Shown here one piece after another: positions 56,303-64,000 of a DNA stretch of 64,000 bases. The stretch comes from Pohlia nutans (taxonomy: Eukaryota > Streptophyta > Bryopsida > Bryales > Mniaceae), in NCBI GenBank assembly GCA_022496805.1, contig CM040090.1, forward strand, positions 17,540,001 to 17,604,000, in the 5' to 3' direction. A model generated the notes under the pieces. That model was not told where the DNA came from, ran no database searches, and was given only the letters and a program-made list of their open reading frames with translations. Every line of letters starts with the position of its first letter. Position 1 is the first letter of the stretch. A program made the position numbers and the translations under genes.

Positions 56303-59293
56303 CTAAAGTTTGGACATCCCTAGAGTGCTACTCCGCAAAGACTTTCCAACTTTAGACCCCGAAATGCGGCCAATATGTTCACAAATAAAATTTCCAGCTT
56401 CTTCTACTTGAGCAATATCAACACCTGTCTTGATTCCAAGACCCTCCAATAAGTAGAGCACTTCCTCAGTGGCAACATTGCCTGTCGCACCTTTGGCATA
56501 CGGACAACCACCCAAGCCTGCTACTGAGGAATCCACCACATTGATACCCATCTGCAATTTTTCCAAGATTGCAAATGCCCATGTTACGAGAAAAGTCCCA
56601 TGGCCAAATACGACACGTGATTTTCATAATCTAGGTTTTATGTGCGCCACAATCACAATCATAATCGTCATTTCAGATTTTTGCAAGTAGGATGCACTGG
56701 ATAGAAAACAAGGAAGTGCTTGGCAACTTGCAACATGGAGGAAATATTTTCCAATTTCTTGCTACTCTTGTTGAAGCTTCCTGTTAAATTTGAGAAATGA
56801 CAGTTTCATTCATAAGTAGAATGACAGTTCTATTCATATGAGGCTCAAGATATAAAACAAGGTTTAGATTCATCTTAGCTTGAGGGTACCATTTTAATTT
56901 AGACGACGGTGACAGTTGTGCTAATCCTTAGTTGGTCCATTAGGGTGAAGATTCGTACCTGAAGAGCAACAACTATGTTGACAAGAGCTTGTCCGTAAGT
57001 GTTGTGCAAATGCACTGCCAATTTAGATGCAGGAATTTCTTGCAACACTGCCTCAAGCATCCGCCTCACCGTTCCTGAGGCCCAGAACCTAAGATTAGCA
57101 CGAAGACAATCATAGAAATATTAACCCTTTCAAGGACCAAGGATTCATGGTTATAATGACCATTTCAACGTGGAAACTATAATTGAAATGGGGAGAAATT
57201 CCATATCATTAGATTGAGTGAACATTGCATGCGCTAGTTAGAAATAATAATTTTCGAAACAAATTAAAAACCCTATATGAACTCCTCAAAACCGGTTTAA
57301 AATAACATCAGGCTAAATATAGTGTCTTGGTTCTAAAGGGACGCAACACTCTACACAAAAGAAAAGCTTACCAGGATTGCCGATCCCAATTGTGTCACCG
57401 AGCGAGATTTCATAGCAGCCCAAACGGTGAAGCTCTCTTGCCACATAAGCTACTTTACCAGGAGATATAGGACCTTCAATGGGGCACCCCACAACACAGG
57501 AAACGTACCTGCAAAAGCCAACATAATACCGACCCAATCAATAATACTAATATTCACATCACTCTTCAAATGAAGAACATTAGAACGCAATAGAGTTAAC
57601 CGAAAAGTCAGCTCAAAGAGGAAAGTTTTAGCAAACTCCTCTTGAACTCCTCTTGAACTCATATTGAAATATAAATATTGAAATATAAATAGACCGAAAA
57701 CTAGTTCATGATGAGTTGGGAGACAATCTAAAACAAGCCACTGTCATTATTCTCCACACCTCGCAATGACTTCCACACCTCCTACCAAAGCGCCAAGCCC
57801 ATGGCCCACAAGGGGACAAGTTATGACACGACACTATTCAACCCAAGTATAGTTCAAAAGAGAGGTTAGAAGGAGGGCAGAAAGGGAGGTTAGATGGGCT
57901 TCTTTTCGGTTAACTCTATTGTTTTACAATTTGACTTCCATACCCTCGCACAGGAACATCTTGCTCCTTGGCAGCCTCGCACACTTCTTGGAAACGATTA
58001 ATGCTTTCCTCAATGGTACAGTTAGTGTTGGCTTTAGCGAACGATTCCGAAGCAGCAGCAAAAATTGCTACCTCCTGCGCCCCCGCATCTATTGCTGCCT
58101 TAAAACCCTGCCTTGCAAACACATGAGCAGATCACTACCTGAATGAGATGCAACTAACACCAAAAGCAACGGTGCAAGCTAGCGAACAGGGGGCTCAATA
58201 GTCTTTTGAATAAAAACAAGCAACAGCCTTGCACAATCTCAAGCTTATTTAGCAGTAGTGAACGAATTTGCTCAACTTCTACCTTCAAGTTTGGTACCAA
58301 AACAGGTAACCGGCTTCGTTCCAAATTCCGAACAGCAGCCATCACCTCCTTTGCATCTGCTAGCTACCACAACAATCAGCGTTCACGTCAGTAGTCCTGC
58401 AATCAAAGCTAAAATTATGCTGACAACCCGGGGATATGGAAAGACCATTCAAAGAACGTCAGTCTTTTCCGCCCACAATTGCCAAACAGGTGTGTTACAG
58501 GAAAAGAGCAACTTCCGCACACCTGAGGAACCCACTTGGGTGATACAAAGCTTGTGGCTTCGACAACAGGTAGCCCAGCGGCAACCAGCCGTTGGATGAG
58601 CTGAACCTTCACAGATGTAGGAACGATTTCCTTTTCATTCTGCAAGCCGTCCCGAGGACCCACTTCTACTATTTTCACATAGCTAGGAAGACCTGTCACC
58701 TGCAGCGACGGAAGGCTATAAGAAAGGAAAGGAAAAAAACTACATACCAAATCATAGAATCCTCGTACAGATCACAATCAACCCCTAAGCGTCTAAAACG
58801 CCCAATACTGAAATTTGCAACGGTGGCATTTTCTCATATTACCTCGGTTTTCTGATTGCAATACATCATTTTAAAGCTCTTGTTCTACACTACAAGATCA
58901 AGAGCGTTTGATCGTGTCAAACTGAAGTCATTTTAACACAAACAGATGATTTGCAGCAGGGGGTCCAATTTTCCTACGCTACAGAAAATACACAGTGGAC
59001 GCTTAGGGGTTAAAGACCGAACAAACCTTCGCAGTTGAGGACGGTGGGCCAATGTCTGACTTGTAACCTCTGATGGAAGATGTTGAAAATCGTCGAGAAT
59101 CACTGGATGACAAAATGGAGACATCTGCTTCAACCCGAGTTGCCCAAAGTGCCTTTGTATCCAAAGAACTAGAGGTAGCTCCCAATCCTCTCGAGTTAAG
59201 ATTTGATCCCAAAGTCACTCCACTAGTCATTCTCCAGTAATTGACTGTTTGCAGAAGGCTATGTACAGAACGGCACCTGGCCCTTGATCCCAT
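56303..59293 (-). CDS. HMGCL: Hydroxymethylglutaryl-CoA lyase, mitochondrial
   Basis: The enzyme cleaves HMG-CoA to acetoacetate and acetyl-CoA in the last step of leucine breakdown, in mitochondria. Seven exons: 59293-59027, 58699-58523, 58363-58283, 58107-57944, 57508-57372, 57074-56959 and 56551-56303, giving 396 residues. An Arg/Ser-rich leader of about 90 residues (exon 1) fits a mitochondrial presequence. Then come [20 protein letters not shown] with the metal- and substrate-binding Arg-Asp, [91 protein letters not shown] and the lyase signature [20 protein letters not shown] with the catalytic Cys. HLHNTYGQ has Asn where the family usually has Asp (HxHDTYGQ), which is worth noting. Introns 1 and 5 contain TTAA-type elements. 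Confidence 0.93.
57121..57344. mobile_element. Probable TTAA-type MITE in HMGCL intron 5
   Basis: The left end is TTAA-CCCTTTCAAGGACCAAGG. The right end, CTTGGTTCTAAAGGG followed by ACGC, is its imperfect inverse with a mutated target copy. The element is about 220 bp and lies wholly within the intron (57075-57371). The lost right TTAA makes this less certain than the other copies. Confidence 0.5.
58778..59013. mobile_element. TTAA-type MITE in HMGCL intron 1
   Basis: The termini CCCCTAAGCGTC and GACGCTTAGGGG are perfect 12-bp inverse repeats. The right flank is TTAA (59010-59013) and the left is TCAA, one change away. The element is 236 bp and ends 13 bases before exon 1 (59027), so on the minus strand it starts just inside the donor site. 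Confidence 0.75.
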
Positions 59294-60196
59294 TTGCAAC
59301 ACAATTCCAGATATGTAACATAAAACCTTGCTTGATCGTGAGCTGCGTATACACGATCTGCTAAAAGTAAACAGCTAACATACCATCGCTCATCAGCTGA
59401 GCCTGGCAAAACGAGTTCCCTGCACACAGAATCCCACAACGTAAATATTCCTCCAGACAAAAAAGTAAGTGCAGAACTCCAGCTTCCTAACAAAAACGGA
59501 AATTAAAACCCTAACCCTTCGCAGCACATTAAATTCTCACCGAAAAAAACTCCGTCGCCAAATAACTGTAAACAGCTGACATTTACATGAGAGGGGCTCG
59601 TCTCTACATTGCAAGCAGATTTTTCCGAAAGCTATCCATAAGATGTACCGCAATTCTAATTGAAACAAGCTCAAAACTCACATTTACTGCCTTCACTTGT
59701 GGCTGATCCCTATGGACATACATGGCTCTGGAATTCCACATACAAAAACGACAATAACTGAAACATCAGTTGCTCTAATTGTCTGGCTCACAGTACGACA
59801 TCAAACCCTAAATTCCACCCGCTGGATCCCAAGAGCCTAAAAACGATTGCAAATGCACACAACATGCGCCATGGCACAAATTGGCAATCGGAAAACGCAC
59901 CCGAAAGAACCTGAGTATTCGACGATTGGAAAAAAGAAAGCACCATTCTCACCTGTCCAAAAAATTAACAGCGGTGAATCGCTTGTTGGAACTCAAGAAT
60001 CGGAAGTGGAGAAGGGCCGGAAACTGTGTCCACGAAATCCTGTTTCATGGATCCCAGTGAACAAGAAACCGGCCTCGATGGGGACGCAAAGCTCTCGATG
60101 CTCGGAATTCTGCACGCAAATGAAGACGGGAGACAGGATTCTTCTGATTCATCAGAAGAACTGATTCTCGAGCCACTTGAATGGTTGGGCTGGGTT
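59294..60196. promoter_or_regulatory. Upstream region of HMGCL
   Basis: This is the presumed promoter and 5' UTR. There are several AAACCCTAA motifs (about 59505 and 59802) that often mark plant 5' regions. No separate gene is supported; frames of about 100 codons at 59847-60385 are repeat-derived or chance. Confidence 0.4.
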
Positions 60197-60313
60197 ACGT
60201 GGCAGGGTGGTAGTGCCAGGTCAGCTGGCGTGATCTGTGACTTGGCACATACGTGGCAGGGTGGTAGTGCCAGGTCAGCTGGCGTGATCTGTGACTTGGC
60301 ACATACGTGGCAG
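60197..60313 (+). repeat. 54-bp tandem repeat with G-box/ABRE-like core
   Basis: Two perfect 54-bp units (60197-60250 and 60251-60304) and the start of a third each begin ACGTGGCAGGGTGGTAGTGC. ACGTGGC is the core of G-box and ABA-response elements, so the array multiplies a bZIP-type site about 0.9 kb upstream of HMGCL. Confidence 0.85.
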
Positions 60314-60373
60314 GTATCATCCCCCCTTTATTCAGTGCACACAACAGGGTACAAGCTTACTATTTGCCCCCAG

Positions 60374-60703
60374 CTTAGCCCTTAAACGTACCAACCCTTT
60401 GAACACAAGTAGATTCTAGCCTCAAAAGTAGATATTAGCTGACTCAAATGTACATGAGGTGTACATGAGAAGACCATTGCAAGCATAAAATCTACTTAAC
60501 AAATTTGACGCAATTGTAGTTGGAGGCCTCTCCAATATTATCAACAGCTCCCCATTATAAGAGATTCATTGTGATTGGTAGAGAATTTAATAAGCTTTCA
60601 AAGGTGACTTGAATGAAAATCGTCCGAGGCTGAATGAGAAAGTTATAAGGCTTTGGATTTGTTCGTGATTCAATTTCTGGATGCTGGGACGTTTAGGGGT
60701 TAG
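60374..60703. mobile_element. TTAA-family-like element with TTAG flanks
   Basis: The left end TTAG-CCCTTAAACGTACC and the right end GGGACGTTTAGGGG-TTAG are imperfect inverted repeats flanked by the same TTAG. The CCC...ACGT terminus resembles the CCCCTAAGCGTC element of HMGCL. It either used a TTAG target or both flanks mutated. Confidence 0.5.
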
Positions 60704-62749
60704 TTTGGTGCGCATGTTTGCGACAAGGACTTGCCTCGGCCTGTTTCCTTAAGTAACCTCTAAAAGGTTGGGCCTATGACCATGGAATCATGTTTTATCT
60801 GTCACACTCTCTTTTGCTACTAAAAATAATACCATAATTCAAATTTGTATTTTGAGTAGATGAAGTCACATGTCTACTACAAATCATGAATTCTTCATAA
60901 ACTTTGGTGAAAATTTGAAATTACTATGGTTTATGAAGTGATTGCAAAGAAAATCTATATCAATTACAAAACGTACTAGAAAAATCCGATTTTTTTACCT
61001 AAGGTGTAAATTACAATGAAAATAAGTTCAATTAATGAAAATCATCCGTGTATCTAAATTTAGAAATATTGCTACACCTTGGTGATACCTACTGAACTTG
61101 TAACTACAATAAAACACTAAATTTTCAAGTTTTTTCAAAAATCCAAAGTGGAGTAAAAACTAAACTTGGCAAGCTTCATTTTGTTAGTTAAGCTCAAATG
61201 CAATGGAGCTCATTTTCATGGCTTACATTTAGTTTAAGTAGAACAAGCCAAAAAAATCAAAATACACTGCACGGTGAACTGTTTTTATGACTCTTTTTAT
61301 AGTTGGGACCCCATGTAAAATCTAAAGATTGCTTGAATGATTTGAATTTAACTTGAAGTGGTTGCATCACCAAGCAAAGCCCTTCACAAAAAGAATTGGA
61401 TATATAGAAGTGATGTTCATAATCTCCTCAAAATGTTTCTCTATAATGTATGTCTATCTCCGAGAGGTGGCACTTGTGAAAGACCATGTCCTAGATGCAT
61501 AGATAAATGAAAAACCTCCTTTATTCACAATAATCTTTGGGCTGGGGCTAGGGTTACGATTATTTTTTATTTTATTGATAAACTCATTCAGAACTTGTAG
61601 AAAATTCAGTCACAACTTGTAAAACCTTAACTCAATTACGCATGCATACACACAAGGTTGAGTTTGCAAACTCAATTGAATTTCTCAAATCAAATAGCAA
61701 TCCTAATTTGCCACCCTTACTTAGAGGCTAATAAATTAATGTAAATCAGTGTACTGCTAACTTCATGAACGCCAAACAAGACCTCATATAAAAACGTAAA
61801 CTAGTGCCCTCGAATTTCATTTACATTTTTGGAAAGGCTATGAGTATGGTAACCGTCGAGTTCCCGGTTGGGAACGAGGGAGGTTACACGACGTCAATAA
61901 CCCACGAGTTGATGAACGAAATATTTTTGTAGCATGTGACTAAATGGATGACAAGTAGTTGTAGCAGTGTACTTGATGGATGAATAGTGTACTTGATTGA
62001 GGAAAAATTGCATGGATGATGAATGGAGTTTGAGAGGAGGCCCAACAACATCCTCTTTCCACTCACCAATGCTATTTTTGATTGATATAGTGCCTCTCAT
62101 AGTTTGGAGTTTGACATTTCTGCACCAAATATTGTTCATATGGCGGAGGTGGTTTTCACATTAAGCACTTTGTCCTACTCTGTGACAAGACTATGCTCCC
62201 ACTTTATGAAGTTAACTTTAGTAAAATTCGAGGTAAAATTATTCTCCATCATTATGATTGTCCCAAGTTGTGACAAAAGTAGTAGTTTAAAATCGATTGA
62301 TGACCACTATTCTAGGCACACTTGGTGTTTGTTGCTAGGGAAGTTACTAATTCTCTCACATCATCTTGGATGTGGACTTGGTGCACAATGACGAACTGTT
62401 GGGCTTGCTCTGAGTGCGTCCATCACGAGTGGGTTACGAGAACATTAGAGGGGTTTGCATGTATTGCCAATTCCCACCTAATGCACACTCATTCATTGAA
62501 GATTTTTTTCATTCGTTACTCGTTAGGTTATATTGGCCAGAATGACGGACCCCCTCAGAGTCAATAATTACCCTATACTTTTCATCTACCATAAGTTCCT
62601 CCCCTTGTGTCAGAGGCGTGTGGCCATGCTTCCAACTGTGGGGTACAGGTGGCTGATAACAATTGCCTAGTAAAAGTATAATATATAAAAAAAAAACATT
62701 CCCACTAATCTCAGTACGGAGCAAGGAATATTCCACAATTGCACTCACT
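60704..62749. other. AT-rich spacer, no gene seen
   Basis: This is a long AT-rich stretch. Short frames at 61884-62567 show no family similarity and no splice structure. Confidence 0.55.
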
Positions 62750-63260
62750 CACTAAATGTGCATTTTCGTCGAAGCTGCTCGCGTCGATTGCAAGGCCTAC
62801 CCCGCGGGACCCAGGGGACAACACGTGTCTACATCTGGGCCGTCCAGACATCCAATCCAACGGGTGATCGCTGCCCATCCAAACCCAAAGGCTCTCCGAC
62901 GGTGGCTTCATTGTTCCGTCCATGGCACGGTAGGTCGACAACCGGGGACCACGAAGAAGAATCTGTTGTTGTTGTTCTCTTCATTTCCCCCCCGGGGTCG
63001 ACATTGGCTGCGCCCTCTGCAGCGCCGGATGCCGCATTTCTCCACGCATCCGCAGCGAAGGTACGCTTCCAACAACCCCGGCGGTGCTCAAATCGGTGCC
63101 GGATTGCCCCGGGAGCCTGCAATTTAGGGTTTTAGGGTAGAATTCGTCTTTTGGTGCTTGGATGAGCTCGGAGAGAAGATTTTTGCTCGGGGCGTCTGTG
63201 TAGGGTGACGATTTGGTTGAATGCGATTATCAGGATTTTTTTTTTTTTTTTTTTTTTTTG
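62750..63260 (+). other. GC-rich patch, possible 5' end of a gene beyond the window
   Basis: The patch at 62750-63125 is GC-rich and open in two frames on the plus strand (62756-63127 and 62758-63135). It has a good donor (GCAGCGAAG then GTACGC) near 63061 and is followed by TTTAGGGTTTTAGGG and a 24-base T run at 63236-63259. This looks like the promoter and first exon of a gene continuing to the right, but I recognise no protein. Confidence 0.35.
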
Positions 63261-64000
63261 AGGGGGGCGGGGGTTTGGATTGAGGCAGAGTGAGTCGCGG
63301 TTTCTAAAAAGTGTCATTCAAACTAAATGCGCATAAAATATCGAGGTCTGGAATTCATTAATTCTCGTGTGTAGCATACGATGAATCTGTTTATGGTTTG
63401 TGGTTTTTGGGAGGGAATTTGAATAGGGATCCAGTGTTTTAGTTGCGTGTTGTTCTATTTTTGAGGAGAACAATTAACTCGCTACATCGTTCATTTTATT
63501 TAGTGTCATCCTTGATTTAGTGTATAGTAAATGAATTTTTTTCGTTTTTTTTTTATGACTTTTTTAACCTTGGGGAAACAGAGGAAAGAGTTTTTTTTTG
63601 AGTGAACAGACAGTCAATCAACAATTGGTGTTGAATTAGCATTAAACCTAGGAATTTGTGATGCGTAGCTTCGAAGAGCGGTTGGTTTGTTTTGTTTCAT
63701 GAATATATTCATTTTTGGTTACTTGATTACCTGTACATGAATGAGAAGGCCGTGCGGATTGCACGAGGTGGTGTAATATGACTCGAGTGTCGACAGGATC
63801 TCCTCTCATGGTTTGTGTACCCTGTTTAAATAGAGATCTACAGACGGCCGTGCAATCTTTTGTAGCAGCCCTAGATCATAGTAATAAATGAGGGTACTGA
63901 TTATTAGTTGCACGTTCAGCTCAGCCACAACATTAACTGGTGCCGCACTACTACAAGGTTTGGATTTATTGAAGAATGTTTTTGAGTACGATTCCGGTTA
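63261..64000. other. Right edge, nothing recognised
   Basis: No frame of useful length and no RNA or repeat is seen. If 62750-63060 is a first exon, this would be its first intron. Confidence 0.35.

Noticed and set aside
60026..60385. 119-codon frame with repeated HTWQGGSARSAGVICDLA
   Set aside because: The protein repeat is a translation of the 54-bp DNA tandem repeat.

Overview
The window is nuclear DNA of a land plant, most likely a non-seed plant such as a bryophyte. The reasons are plant-specific gene families (SPINDLY, AMI1-type amidase, FtsH3/10-type mitochondrial protease, plastid-type PAI), multi-exon genes with GT/AG introns of about 70 bp to 1 kb, AT-rich spacers and AAACCCTA boxes. 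The lineage call is inference; the plant call is firm.

Layout: 1-6.4 kb is AT-rich spacer with a minisatellite and a chain of transposon remnants bounded by TTAA. 6.47-13.57 kb (-) is an 18-exon SPINDLY gene with an upstream 5' UTR exon. 15.8-19.9 kb is repeat-rich spacer. 19.95-39.96 kb is a large inverted duplication: two arms of about 9.1 and 9.6 kb around a 1.26-kb spacer. Each arm carries a complete 9-exon mitochondrial FtsH gene and, convergent with it, a 4-exon RING-CH membrane E3 ligase gene. The two RING-CH genes are head to head across the spacer. 40.89-43.99 kb (+) is an AMI1-like amidase. 44.3-49.4 kb is a transposon graveyard with a small ORF split by an insertion and a broken RMA-like RING gene. 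50.04-51.61 kb (+) is an intronless GT4 glycosyltransferase. 53.15-55.76 kb (+) is phosphoribosylanthranilate isomerase, convergent with HMG-CoA lyase at 56.30-59.29 kb (-). 59.3-64 kb is mostly AT-rich spacer with a G-box-like tandem repeat and a GC-rich patch near the right edge.

The genes are ordinary cellular functions and do not form one pathway. SPY is a nucleocytoplasmic O-fucosyltransferase of hormone signalling; AMI1 hydrolyses indole-3-acetamide-like amides; PAI makes tryptophan; HMGCL finishes leucine breakdown; FtsH is mitochondrial inner-membrane protein quality control. All exon models were built by hand from splice sites, reading phase and family alignment from memory. In the nine protein-coding gene models the exon lengths sum to a whole number of codons ending in a stop.

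The most unusual content is repetitive DNA. There are several families of short non-autonomous elements flanked by TTAA with termini starting CCC, the hallmark of piggyBac-type transposons, which are regarded as rare in plants. They include nested copies, end-to-end copies sharing a TTAA, and copies in introns. Also notable are the two-gene palindrome and a 367-bp insertion with TA duplication in one palindrome arm whose empty site is preserved in the other arm.
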